From the NCBI GenBank assembly GCA_035517655.1, contig DATIYJ010000035.1, positions 1-64,000 of the forward strand: a stretch of 64,000 bases of DNA. The letters are read 5' to 3'. Numbering within the stretch: the stretch's first letter is position 1; every line of letters begins with the position of its first letter. This document shows positions 8,885-17,285 of this stretch, one piece after another. The position numbers and the translations under genes were made by a program. The notes under the pieces were generated by a model, which did not search any database, was not told where the DNA came from, and was given only the letters and a program-made list of their open reading frames with translations. This stretch comes from Nitrospiria bacterium. Its GTDB lineage: Bacteria; Nitrospirota; Nitrospiria; JACQBZ01.

Positions 8885-10057
8885 ATGCAACTCATTCATT
8901 TGATCCTCAAGAACCTGTTCCGCCACAAGCTCCGGACGATTCTGACCGTCCTCGGGATCGCGATCGCGATCCTGGCCTTCGGCATGATACGGACCGTGAT
9001 CGCGATGTGGTATTCCGGCATCGAGGCCTCCTCCCCGAACCGCTTGATCGCCCGGAACGCCATCTCGCTGATCTTCCCCCTTCCGATCGCCTACCGGAAC
9101 GCGATCGTGGCGGTTCCGGGCGTGTCCGTGGTTTCCTACGCCCAGTGGTTCGGAGGAATCTACATTGACGAAAAACATTCCCAATTCCCGCAGATCGCGG
9201 TGGACGCGGCCACTTGGTTCGACGTGGCTCCGGAGAACCGGATTTCGGAGAGCGAGAAGGCCGCCTTCCTACGGGAGCGGAACGCCGCCGTCGTGGGCGT
9301 TCAACTCGCACGGCGCTTCGGCTGGAAGATCGGGGACGTCGTCCGGATGCGGAGCATGATCTTCTCCGGGGACTGGGACTTCGTGATCCGTGGAATCTAT
9401 ACCGGGGCCCAAAAATCGACCGATGAGACCTTCTTTTTTTTCCAGTGGCGGTACCTGGACGAGCAGATTCGGCGGCTCGAACCCTGGCGCGCGGGCAACG
9501 TCGGCTGGTACGTCGTGAAGATCGCCGACCCGAACCGTTCGGCTTCCATCAGCGAGGCCATCGATCGACGGTTTAAAAATTCCCTGGCCGAGACCCGCAC
9601 CGAGACGGAACAGTCCTTCGTGCAAGGCTTCATCTCGATGAGCGACGCGATCCTGGTCGCGCTTCGAATCATTTCGTTCGTGATCATCGGCGTGATCCTG
9701 GCGGTGCTCTCCAACACGATGGCGATGACGGCCCGCGAACGCCTCTCGGAATACGCCGTGCTCAAGACGCTCGGTTTCGGAGCGCGCCACCTCGTCCTGC
9801 TGATCGCGGGAGAGTCCCTGCTGATCGCGCTGATCGGCGGGGCGGCCGGGATTCTGCTGATCGGCCCGATCGTCGACGGGTTCGGTGTTGTGATGACCCT
9901 CACGGTGGGCGCGATGTTTCCGATTGTCGGGGTCAGCCCGGTCACGCGGGCGGTCAGCCTCCTGATGGCCCTCGGCGTCGGCCTGGCCGCCGCGATCTTT
10001 CCGGCCTGGCGGGCGGCGACGTTGAGAATCGTGGAAGGGTTGAGAAGGGTGGGGTAA
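8885..10057 (+). CDS. FtsX/MacB-type ABC permease, first copy
   Basis: A 390-residue permease with the MacB/FtsX layout. A first membrane helix (about 18-40, [16 protein letters not shown]) is followed by a periplasmic domain of some 210 residues and then three membrane helices in the last third (about 255-280, 305-330 and 350-375). The cytoplasmic loop contains the family motif [15 protein letters not shown]. It should pair with the ATPase immediately upstream. Its partner is most likely the second permease that follows after 50 bases, making a heterodimer. Confidence 0.9.
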   Translation: MQLIHLILKNLFRHKLRTILTVLGIAIAILAFGMIRTVIAMWYSGIEASSPNRLIARNAISLIFPLPIAYRNAIVAVPGVSVVSYAQWFGGIYIDEKHSQFPQIAVDAATWFDVAPENRISESEKAAFLRERNAAVVGVQLARRFGWKIGDVVRMRSMIFSGDWDFVIRGIYTGAQKSTDETFFFFQWRYLDEQIRRLEPWRAGNVGWYVVKIADPNRSASISEAIDRRFKNSLAETRTETEQSFVQGFISMSDAILVALRIISFVIIGVILAVLSNTMAMTARERLSEYAVLKTLGFGARHLVLLIAGESLLIALIGGAAGILLIGPIVDGFGVVMTLTVGAMFPIVGVSPVTRAVSLLMALGVGLAAAIFPAWRAATLRIVEGLRRVG

Positions 10058-10107
10058 AATAGGCCCATCGAGGAACGCACGGCCGACCGCGCCTACGGAA
10101 GATCACC

Positions 10108-11277
10108 ATGATCGCCATTCCTTTAGCCTACAGCCTTCGAAACCTCTGGGCCCGTCGCTTGACCACCGTCCTCACGGCGGCCGGGATCGCGATGGTGATC
10201 TTTGTGTTCGCGGCCGTCCTGATGCTGGCCTACGGTCTCGAGAAGACGCTGGTGGCGACCGGCGCCGATGACAACGCGATCGTGATCCGACGGGGATCCC
10301 AGTCCGAGATGATGAGCCTCATCGACCGCGCCGCGGCGAACATCATTCGATCCCAGCCCGAGATTGCGACGGACCCTCGGGGAAAACCATTGGCCGCCTC
10401 GGAGGCGGTGGTTTTGATCGGCAGGCCGAAGCGCGGAACGGGTCAAGAGGCCCATGTCCAGACCCGGGGTATCGCTCCCGAATCGTTTGCGATGCGGCCG
10501 CAAGTGAAGCTGGTGGCCGGACGCCTCTTCCGTCCGGGACTGTCGGAGGTAATCGTCGGCGCGGCGGCCGAGCGGCGATTCGAGGGAATGGGTCTGGGCC
10601 GGACGATCCGGTTTGCGATGCGGGACTGGACGGTCGTCGGTCTCTTCGAGGCGGAGGGGTCCGGCTTCGAGTCCGAGATTTGGCTGGACTCCGAACAACT
10701 GCTCCAGGCATTCCGACGGCCGGTCTTCTCCTCCGTAACCGTCCGGCTTTCGGACCCGTCCGGGTTCGACGCGCTGAAGCAACGGCTGGAGGGAGATCCG
10801 CGGTTCAATCTGGAGGTGAAACGGGAAAAGGCGTTCTATGCCGACCAGTCGGCGATGATGACCGGCTTCATTCGGGTACTGGGCCTCTTCGTCACGGTCA
10901 TTTTCAGCATCGGGGCGATGATCGGGGCCATGATCACCATGTACGCCGCCGTGGCGAATCGCACGACCGAGATCGGGACGCTTCGGGCGCTGGGATTTCC
11001 ACGCGGCAGCATCCTGCTGGCCTTTCTGGTCGAATCGCTCTTTCTTTCTCTCATCGGCGGCGGCGCGGGGCTCGTGCTCGCCTCGTTGCTTCAAAACATG
11101 ACCGTCTCGACCACAAACTTCGCCACCTTCTCCGAGCTGGCCTTCCGCTTCGCCCTTTCCCCCGCGATCGCGCTGGAGTCGATCGCCTTCGCCCTCGTCG
11201 TGGGGTTCTTGGGCGGCTTCCTCCCCGCCGTCCGGGCCGCCCGGCAGAACATTCTCCAGTCGCTCCGGGCCGCGTAG
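10108..11277 (+). CDS. FtsX/MacB-type ABC permease, second copy
   Basis: A 389-residue paralogue of the preceding permease with the same four-helix plan. TM1 is in LTTVLTAAGIAMVIFVFAAV, a large periplasmic domain follows, and three C-terminal helices contain VANRTTEIGTLRALGFPRGS, the coupling-loop motif of the family. It probably forms a heterodimeric channel with the first permease. Being last in the adaptor-ATPase-permease-permease run, it is followed by a short gap holding the promoter of the TetR gene. Confidence 0.9.
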   Translation: MIAIPLAYSLRNLWARRLTTVLTAAGIAMVIFVFAAVLMLAYGLEKTLVATGADDNAIVIRRGSQSEMMSLIDRAAANIIRSQPEIATDPRGKPLAASEAVVLIGRPKRGTGQEAHVQTRGIAPESFAMRPQVKLVAGRLFRPGLSEVIVGAAAERRFEGMGLGRTIRFAMRDWTVVGLFEAEGSGFESEIWLDSEQLLQAFRRPVFSSVTVRLSDPSGFDALKQRLEGDPRFNLEVKREKAFYADQSAMMTGFIRVLGLFVTVIFSIGAMIGAMITMYAAVANRTTEIGTLRALGFPRGSILLAFLVESLFLSLIGGGAGLVLASLLQNMTVSTTNFATFSELAFRFALSPAIALESIAFALVVGFLGGFLPAVRAARQNILQSLRAA

Positions 11278-11327
11278 TCGGGCCCGGCCGGAGAGACGAG
11301 CCGGATGGATGCGCAAGAAACCGGGTC

Positions 11328-11382
11328 TTGACAAATAACCGCGCGGTCTGATACATTGCTTTGCATACCAACTGGTAGGTAT
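11328..11382 (+). promoter_or_regulatory. tetR-family gene promoter and operator
   Basis: A consensus TTGACA (11328-11333) is followed, 18 bases on, by TACATT (11352-11357). Just downstream, ATACCAACTGGTAGGTAT (11365-11382) is an imperfect palindrome in which 14 of 18 positions match its reverse complement. Its size and place, overlapping the likely transcript start, fit a TetR-family operator used for autorepression. Confidence 0.6.
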
Positions 11383-11397
11383 ACAACAGGCTTTGAG

Positions 11398-12003
11398 ATG
11401 AAAACGGCCCAGACGCGGGCTCCCGCCCGCGAAAAACTACTCGACGCGGCCCAACGGCTGATGCTGGCCAAAGGCTATCCCGCGACCACGGTCGACGAGA
11501 TCTGCGCGGCGGCGAGGTTGACGAAAGGGAGCTTCTTCCATTATTTTGAAAGCAAGGAGGACCTGGGCAAAGCGCTTCTGAACCGCGATGACTCCTCCGG
11601 GCAGCGGATGGGACGGGACGCCCTCCTCGCAAGAAAGCGCGATCCCCTGGAACGGGTCTACGATTATCTGGATTTCGCCGCCCGGCGGTACCAAAGTCCG
11701 CCCGGTCGGAACGGCTGCCTGTTGGGAAACTTCGCCCAGGAGCTTTCGGATACGCACCCGGCAATCCGGGCGTTGTGCGCCGAGCGCTTCGACGAGTGGG
11801 CCGCGACGCTCAAGCGGGCCTTGGATGAAGCCAAGATGACGCATCGGCCGAGGGCCGCCCTGGACACCCGGAGTCTGGCCGAGCATTTCATCGCCGTCCT
11901 GGAGGGCTCGCTCATTCTGGGGAAGGCGCATCGGGACATGAGAATCGTCCGGAAGAATCTGCGCCATTTTAAACGGTACCTGAAGACGATTTTTCAAGAA
12001 TGA
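11398..12003 (+). CDS. TetR-family transcriptional repressor
   Basis: 201 residues with an N-terminal TetR helix-turn-helix: EKLLDAAQRLMLAKGYPATT, then VDEICAAARLTKGSFFHYF ending in the usual recognition-helix segment. A divergent ligand-binding C-terminal half follows. I chose the ATG at 11398 rather than the longer frame from 11356, because that extension would begin inside the promoter -10. A palindrome at 11365-11382 is its likely operator. The downstream genes follow closely (htrA-like gene 39 bases later), so the repressor may control them and itself. The inducer is unknown. Confidence 0.9.
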   Translation: MKTAQTRAPAREKLLDAAQRLMLAKGYPATTVDEICAAARLTKGSFFHYFESKEDLGKALLNRDDSSGQRMGRDALLARKRDPLERVYDYLDFAARRYQSPPGRNGCLLGNFAQELSDTHPAIRALCAERFDEWAATLKRALDEAKMTHRPRAALDTRSLAEHFIAVLEGSLILGKAHRDMRIVRKNLRHFKRYLKTIFQE

Positions 12004-12041
12004 ATCGAGCACGAATACGATGAAGGGAAGGAGAACCGCCG

Positions 12042-13109
12042 ATGAAATCCGCACTCGAATGGATATCACAAAACGAATCGAACGGAAATCTCGAAACCGC
12101 CGAAAGGTTTCCGCAGGAATCGTCGCCCGTTTCGGATGACCCTCTGCTGGACGCCTATTCGCAGGCGGTGATCGCCGCCGCCGAGAGGGTCAGTCCCTCG
12201 GTCGTCAATATTGAAGTCCATCAAACGCCGAGGGACAGGCAATTGATTGATCCCCGCCGCCCGCGGGAGCCCCGGGGTACCGGATCGGGTTTCATCTTTA
12301 CGAAGGACGGCCTGATCCTGACGAACAGCCACGTGGTGCACCGGGCGGCCGACATCGAAGTGACGCTCTCGGATGGTCGGCGCTTTGTAGCCGACGTGGT
12401 GGGCGACGATCCCGGAACGGACTTGGCCGTGATCCGAATCACGGCGCCCAACCTGACTCCCGCCCGGCTCGGCGAATCGAAAACGATCCGGCCGGGCCAA
12501 TTGGCGATCGCGATCGGCAACCCCTACGGTTTTCAGACAACCGTCACGGCCGGTGTGGTCAGCGCGCTCGGCCGTTCCCTGCGTTCCCGATCCGGACGGC
12601 TGATCGACGACGTGATCCAGACGGACGCCGCGTTGAACCCGGGCAACTCGGGCGGGCCGCTCGTAAACTCCCGCGGCGAGGCGATCGGCGTCAACACAGC
12701 CGTGATCATGGGCGCGCAGGGGATTTGCTTTGCGATCGGAATCGACACGGCCAAGTTCATCGCGGCCCGTCTGATCAAGGACGGCCGGGTCCGCCGGGGC
12801 TACATCGGCGTGGCCGGCCAGAACGTGCCGCTGCACCGACGCCTCGTGCGATTCCACAACCTGCCGGTCGAGAGCGGCGTGCTCGTCGTCTCAATCGAGC
12901 CGGAAAGTCCCGCCCGCCGGGCCGGACTGACCGAGGGGGACCTGATCATCGGTTACGACGGGCGGCCGATCAGGGGGATCGACGACCTTCACAAGGTCCT
13001 GACCGAAAAACAGGTCGGGGTGAAGGCGCCCTTGACGATCCTCCGTCGCACCGACAGGATGACGCTCGATATCGTGCCGGAGGAATCCAAAACCGAAACG
13101 GAGCCGTGA
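12042..13109 (+). CDS. HtrA/Deg-like serine protease with one PDZ domain, no signal peptide
   Basis: 355 residues. The trypsin-like domain has a full catalytic triad: His97 in TNSHVV, Asp127 in GTDLAVI and Ser203 in GNSGGPL. A single PDZ domain (about 250-345, with SPARRAGLTEGDLIIGYDG) follows. Most HtrA proteins are exported or membrane-anchored. Here the first 40 residues are polar and acidic with no hydrophobic segment, so the protein is predicted to be cytoplasmic. A strong Shine-Dalgarno (GAAGGAAGGAG) precedes the ATG. It sits between the TetR gene and a pirin gene, suggesting stress-linked quality control. Confidence 0.9.
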   Translation: MKSALEWISQNESNGNLETAERFPQESSPVSDDPLLDAYSQAVIAAAERVSPSVVNIEVHQTPRDRQLIDPRRPREPRGTGSGFIFTKDGLILTNSHVVHRAADIEVTLSDGRRFVADVVGDDPGTDLAVIRITAPNLTPARLGESKTIRPGQLAIAIGNPYGFQTTVTAGVVSALGRSLRSRSGRLIDDVIQTDAALNPGNSGGPLVNSRGEAIGVNTAVIMGAQGICFAIGIDTAKFIAARLIKDGRVRRGYIGVAGQNVPLHRRLVRFHNLPVESGVLVVSIEPESPARRAGLTEGDLIIGYDGRPIRGIDDLHKVLTEKQVGVKAPLTILRRTDRMTLDIVPEESKTETEP

Positions 13110-13155
13110 CGCGACGGGATGGGCCGTGTCGCCTCACCGGCGAAAGGAGGTTGTC

Positions 13156-14019
13156 ATGAAATCGTTGCCTCGAAAAATCGAAACGATCATCGAGCCGGAA
13201 ACGGTCATGGAGGGCGCGGGCGTCCGGCTCAAACGCAGCATTGCGACGCGAAGGCTGGATTATCTCGACCCCTTCCTGCTGCTCGATCACTTTGCGTCCG
13301 CCAACGCCCGTGATTATGAGGCCGGATTCCCCCTCCATCCTCACCGAGGAATCGAAACGGTCACCTACGTGCTGAGGGGGGAAGTGCGGCACCGGGACAC
13401 CCTCGGAAACTCCGGAAGCATCGGGGCCGGGGACGTTCAGTGGATGACGGCCGGCCGCGGCATCATGCACGAGGAAATGCCGCAGGTGCGTCCCGAAGGA
13501 ATCGCCGGATTCCAACTCTGGGTGAATCTGCCGGCGAAGCTCAAGATGACCCCGCCGCGCTACCAGGACATCCGTTCCGGCGAGATTCCTGAAATCGAAA
13601 AAGAAGGCGGGGCGAGGCTCCGGGTCATTGCGGGCACGGTGGGCGTGGTCCAGGGACCCGTCACCGGTATCGCCGCGGATCCCACTTACATCGATGTCTT
13701 CGTTCCCGCTCATGCCTCGTTCCGTCAGCCGATCGCACGGGGACACACGGCATTTACCTACGTTTTTGAAGGCGAGGCCAAATTCGCCGGTGAGGATCAG
13801 CAGGATGGAACCCCGATTTCCAACCCGCGACTGGTCGTCCTGGCCGACGGCGATTACGTAAAGGTGATCACGGGCGAGACCCCGGTCCGGTTTCTGTTGG
13901 TTTCGGGAAAACCGCTGCACGAGCCCATCGCGCGGTACGGCCCGTTTGTGATGAACACAAAAGAAGAGATCGAGCAAACGCTTCGCGAACTCCGTGAGGG
14001 AACGTTCGTCACGACTTGA
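13156..14019 (+). CDS. Pirin family protein
   Basis: 287 residues, two cupin domains. The metal-site histidines appear in PLHPHRGIETVTYV, and the family blocks GDVQWMTAGRGIMHEEM and VNLPAKLKMTPPRYQ are intact. Bacterial pirins include quercetin 2,3-dioxygenases and redox-sensitive regulators; which applies here is not visible. A near-perfect AAAGGAGGT lies just before the ATG at 13156, so I prefer it to an in-frame start 10 residues upstream. It is followed by an NmrA-like protein and a quinone oxidoreductase, a common electrophile-response grouping. Confidence 0.92.
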   Translation: MKSLPRKIETIIEPETVMEGAGVRLKRSIATRRLDYLDPFLLLDHFASANARDYEAGFPLHPHRGIETVTYVLRGEVRHRDTLGNSGSIGAGDVQWMTAGRGIMHEEMPQVRPEGIAGFQLWVNLPAKLKMTPPRYQDIRSGEIPEIEKEGGARLRVIAGTVGVVQGPVTGIAADPTYIDVFVPAHASFRQPIARGHTAFTYVFEGEAKFAGEDQQDGTPISNPRLVVLADGDYVKVITGETPVRFLLVSGKPLHEPIARYGPFVMNTKEEIEQTLRELREGTFVTT

Positions 14020-14045
14020 TCGGATAAAGCCAAAAGGAGAATGCC

Positions 14046-14939
14046 ATGTATGCCATTACAGGAGCCACGGGGAATACGGGGCGGCGGATCGCGGAGACCC
14101 TCCTATCCAATGGAAAAAAGGTCCGGGTGATCGGGCGGGATGCTGCGCGATTGAAACCGCTCGTTGAGAAAGGCGCCGAACCGCTTACCGGGTCTCTGGA
14201 AGACGCCGCGGCAATGACCCGCGCCTTCGCCGGCATGAAGGCGGTCTACGCCATCATCCCGCCGAACCCCGCGGCCAAAGATCTGCGAGCTTACCAAAAC
14301 CAGGTCGGCGAGGCGCTGGGAGCGGCCATCGCAAACGCGCGCGTTCCGCACGTCGTCAACTTGAGCAGCATCGGCGCGCATCGGTCCGACAAGGTCGGGC
14401 CGGTGAACGGACTCTACGATCAGGAGCAGCGTCTGAACAAATTAAACGAGGTCCATGTCGTTCACCTTCGGCCCGGCTATTTCATGGAAAACCTTTTCTG
14501 GAACATCGACATGATTAAAACCATGGGGATCAACGGCAGCCCGCTAAAACCGGACCTTCCCGTTACGATGATCGCGACCCAGGATATCGCGGCCGAGGCC
14601 GCGAGGCTGCTTCTGGATCTGAAATTCACCGGAAAATCGGTGAAGGAGCTGCTGGGCCAGCGGGACGTCTCGATGGCCGAGGCCACCCGGGCCCTTGGAA
14701 AGGCGATCGGCAAACCGGATCTCAAGTACATCCAGTTCCCTTACGAAGAGGCCGAGAAGGCGATGCTCGGGATGGGTCTGTCCGTTAGCGTTGTGAAAAA
14801 TTACATCGAGATGTACCGCGCCTTCAACGACGGCATCGTCCGATCGACCGAGAACCGCTCGACGGCCAACACGTCGCCGACCTCGATCGAGGAATTTGCA
14901 AAACAGTTCGCGGCCGCCTACAAGGGCGCGGCGCATTAA
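14046..14939 (+). CDS. NmrA-like NAD(P)-binding protein
   Basis: 297 residues of the atypical short-chain dehydrogenase group (NmrA/QOR2-like). The N-terminal Rossmann motif GATGNTG begins at residue 5, followed by VRVIGRD. The usual catalytic Tyr-x-x-x-Lys is not evident, as in NmrA-type sensors, though the QOR2 branch can reduce quinones. AAAGGAG precedes the ATG. It lies between pirin and the zinc-less quinone oxidoreductase with short gaps (26 and 13 bases), so a shared redox or quinone role is likely. A sensor role and a reductase role cannot be separated here. Confidence 0.85.
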   Translation: MYAITGATGNTGRRIAETLLSNGKKVRVIGRDAARLKPLVEKGAEPLTGSLEDAAAMTRAFAGMKAVYAIIPPNPAAKDLRAYQNQVGEALGAAIANARVPHVVNLSSIGAHRSDKVGPVNGLYDQEQRLNKLNEVHVVHLRPGYFMENLFWNIDMIKTMGINGSPLKPDLPVTMIATQDIAAEAARLLLDLKFTGKSVKELLGQRDVSMAEATRALGKAIGKPDLKYIQFPYEEAEKAMLGMGLSVSVVKNYIEMYRAFNDGIVRSTENRSTANTSPTSIEEFAKQFAAAYKGAAH

Positions 14940-14952
14940 GGAGGACGGTTCG

Positions 14953-15930
14953 ATGACGCGCGCGATTCTGATCGATCAATACGGCGGTCCGGATGTCCTT
15001 CAATGGAAGGAGGTTCCGGTGTCCGCCCCCGGTCCCGGCGAAGCGCTCGTGCGACAGACCGCGGTCGGCGTCAATTTCATCGATATTTACCACCGCCGCG
15101 GCCTCTATCCGCTTCCCTCATTGCCGGCCGGCATCGGGTCGGAGGCGGCCGGGCGGGTCGAGGCCGTCGGGCCGGGTGTTGTCGAAGTGGCGGAGGGCGA
15201 CCGCGTGGCGTATGCCGGCGGCCCGATAGGGGCCTACAGCGAGGCCCGGGTGATGCCGGTGCACCGCCTCGTGAAACTGTCCGACGGCGTCTCGGACCGG
15301 CAGGCCGCGGCGATGATGCTCAAGGGGATGACGGCCGAGTATCTCCTCCGCCGGGCGTTTACCGTCAAACCCGGCGACACGATCCTCATCCATGCCGCCG
15401 CGGGCGGCGTGGGGACGATCGCTTGCCAATGGGCCAAACGACTCGGCGCAAAGGTGATCGGCACGGTCGGAACCCGAAAGAAGGCCGAGATCGCATCGGC
15501 CCATGGTTGCGACCACGTGATCGTGACGGAAGAGGAAGACTTCGTCGCGCGGGTGCGCGAGGCCACCCGCGGCGAGGGCGTCCCGGTGGTGTATGATTCC
15601 GTCGGGCAGGACACCTTCATGCGCTCGCTGGACTGCCTGGGGCCGCGAGGCCTGCTGGTCAGCTACGGACAGTCATCGGGAATGGTCCCGCCGCTGGACA
15701 TCACGATCCTGTCGGCGAAGGGGTCCCTGTTTCTCACCCGGCCGACATTGGCGCACTACACCGGGAAGCGCGAAGAATTATTGGCGAGCGCCGCGGCGCT
15801 GTTCGACGCAGTGCTCCACGACGGCGTGAAGATCGAGATCGGCCAGACCTACCCGCTCCAGGATGCCGCGAAGGCGCATGCCGATCTCGAAGCGCGCAAA
15901 ACAACCGGGTCGACCGTTTTGATTCCGTGA
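14953..15930 (+). CDS. qor: NADPH:quinone oxidoreductase (zinc-less MDR family)
   Basis: 325 residues of the medium-chain reductase family. The start MTRAILIDQYGGPDVLQW, the GroES-like N-terminal domain, and the nucleotide-binding motif AAAGGVGTIACQWAK (about 150) are typical of Qor. Catalytic zinc cysteines are absent, as expected for quinone oxidoreductases. The ATG at 14953 has AAGGAGG upstream; an earlier in-frame start would overlap the NmrA-like gene. It probably reduces quinones with NADPH and belongs to the same transcript as pirin and NmrA-like. Confidence 0.92.
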   Translation: MTRAILIDQYGGPDVLQWKEVPVSAPGPGEALVRQTAVGVNFIDIYHRRGLYPLPSLPAGIGSEAAGRVEAVGPGVVEVAEGDRVAYAGGPIGAYSEARVMPVHRLVKLSDGVSDRQAAAMMLKGMTAEYLLRRAFTVKPGDTILIHAAAGGVGTIACQWAKRLGAKVIGTVGTRKKAEIASAHGCDHVIVTEEEDFVARVREATRGEGVPVVYDSVGQDTFMRSLDCLGPRGLLVSYGQSSGMVPPLDITILSAKGSLFLTRPTLAHYTGKREELLASAAALFDAVLHDGVKIEIGQTYPLQDAAKAHADLEARKTTGSTVLIP

Positions 15931-15974
15931 TGGGCGGATCCGCGGACGGCCGTTCATCACACTCGCTTCGTACC

Positions 15975-16547
15975 ATGAAACAACCCAAGCGCAGACGCTG
16001 CTGGAACAGCACCAACCTCCTTCTGCTGGATTATCACGACAACGAGTGGGGCGCTCCCGCGCGGGACGACCGGCTCCTTTTCGAGCACCTGATTTTGGGA
16101 GGATTTCAGGCCGGGCTCTCGTGGGGCATGATCCTCAACAAGCGGGAAAACTTCCGCAAGGCCTTTGCGGCTTTCGATCCCCGCCGGGTCGCCGGGTTCA
16201 AGGAACGGGAGATCCGAAGGCTCCTCTCGGATCCGGGGATCGTCCGGAACCGCGTGAAAATTCAAGCCGCGATCGGAAACGCCCGGGCCTTTATCCGGGT
16301 CCAGATGGAATTTGGGAGTTTCGCCAACTACGCCTGGGATTTCATCGGCGGGAAACCGATCCGCAAAAAACATCCCGGCGGAGACCTCCCCGCACGCACG
16401 CCGGAGTCGGATGCCTTCTCGGAGGATTTAAAGACCCGCGGCTTCCGGTTCGTCGGCTCGACGATCGTCTACGCCTTCATGCAGAGCGTGGGACTGGTGA
16501 ACGACCACCGCGCGGGATGCTGGAGATTGAAAAACAAGGACGGTTGA
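15975..16547 (+). CDS. tag: DNA-3-methyladenine glycosylase I
   Basis: 190 residues of the Tag family, which remove 3-methyladenine from DNA. Zinc ligands are recognisable: Cys in RRRCWNST, His in YHDNEWG, and His and Cys in NDHRAGCW near the C-terminus. GLSWGMILNKRENFRKAF, the usual substrate-pocket helix, is present. The ATG at 15975 gives the standard N-terminus, so I discount the upstream start at 15927 that overlaps qor. It closes the TetR-associated run and may extend that stress response to alkylation damage, together with ogt elsewhere in the window. Confidence 0.93.
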   Translation: MKQPKRRRCWNSTNLLLLDYHDNEWGAPARDDRLLFEHLILGGFQAGLSWGMILNKRENFRKAFAAFDPRRVAGFKEREIRRLLSDPGIVRNRVKIQAAIGNARAFIRVQMEFGSFANYAWDFIGGKPIRKKHPGGDLPARTPESDAFSEDLKTRGFRFVGSTIVYAFMQSVGLVNDHRAGCWRLKNKDG

Positions 16548-16621
16548 GTCACGAATGTTGATATTGCATCCTCCCGAAGCCCCCTGCCCCGAAAAGCCCT
16601 GATGACCATTCAACCGGCAAT

Positions 16622-17068
16622 CTATAGTCTTAACGGTTTGATCGGGGTGAGAACCGCGGCGGGATCTTTCTTCCAGACCGACGGATCGGCGTCGACATAG
16701 AGTTCCACCTCGTTGCCGTCCGGATCGAGCAGATACAGGCTCTGGCTCACGGTATGATCGCTCGCGCCGGTGATCGTCACGCCGGCTTTCTGCAACTCCT
16801 TCAACGCCGCACGCAGTTCCTCCATCGAATCACCGATCTTGATCCCGATGTGGTAAAGCCCGACCCGGTGGCCCGTCAAGGGACCCGGCGCCTCGCCGAC
16901 TTCGATGAACAGAAACTCATGGTGCGTCCGGCCGGAGGTCAGCGCGGCCGCTTGACCGTCGAAAACCCGGCCGACCTCGCGGAATCCCAGCAGGTCGCGG
17001 TAGAAGGCCAGCGATCGTTCGAGGTTCTTCACATAGAACACCACATGTCCGAGATAATGCGCTTTCAT
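16622..17068 (-). CDS. VOC-superfamily (glyoxalase/extradiol dioxygenase-like) protein
   Basis: 148 residues with the paired beta-alpha-beta-beta-beta modules of the vicinal oxygen chelate fold. LGHVVFYVKNLERSLAFYRD begins the first module, YHIGIKIGD the second, and LLDPDGNEVELYVD carries the metal-binding Glu. Candidate metal ligands are His in GHVVFYV, His in YHIGI and Glu in EVELY. It resembles catechol-2,3-dioxygenase-like proteins, but substrate and reaction are unknown. GGAGG lies nine bases before the ATG at 17068, which decides the start over a TTG nine bases upstream. The gene is convergent with tag. Confidence 0.85.
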   Translation of the reverse strand: MKAHYLGHVVFYVKNLERSLAFYRDLLGFREVGRVFDGQAAALTSGRTHHEFLFIEVGEAPGPLTGHRVGLYHIGIKIGDSMEELRAALKELQKAGVTITGASDHTVSQSLYLLDPDGNEVELYVDADPSVWKKDPAAVLTPIKPLRL

Positions 17069-17106
17069 GGTTTCCAACCTCCGTGGCTCGGTCTTTTCGC
17101 TTTGTT

Positions 17107-17136
17107 ACTATAAACGCGCGCGGGCCTTCCGGGCAA
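17107..17136 (-). promoter_or_regulatory. Predicted promoter for the VOC gene
   Basis: Minus-strand TTGCCC (17136-17131), an 18-base gap and TATAGT (17112-17107). It is 38 bases before the VOC start codon and its GGAGG site. Confidence 0.4.
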
Positions 17137-17209
17137 GGAAAACCGAAAATGATGTTCCTGCGGACCCCTTCCACGGCGGCTTGCGCCGGTGCCCCGCGGA
17201 TGAAAATGG

Positions 17210-17238
17210 TTGAAGCGAGGACATGCGTCAGGTATGAT
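17210..17238 (+). promoter_or_regulatory. Predicted promoter for the NitT/TauT-type ABC operon
   Basis: TTGAAG (17210-17215), a 17-base gap and TATGAT (17233-17238), 47 bases before the ATG of the ATPase gene. Confidence 0.45.
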
Positions 17239-17285
17239 TGTTTTTTGTCGTTTGTCGATCATAATCCGAAACCCTTTGGGAAAAA

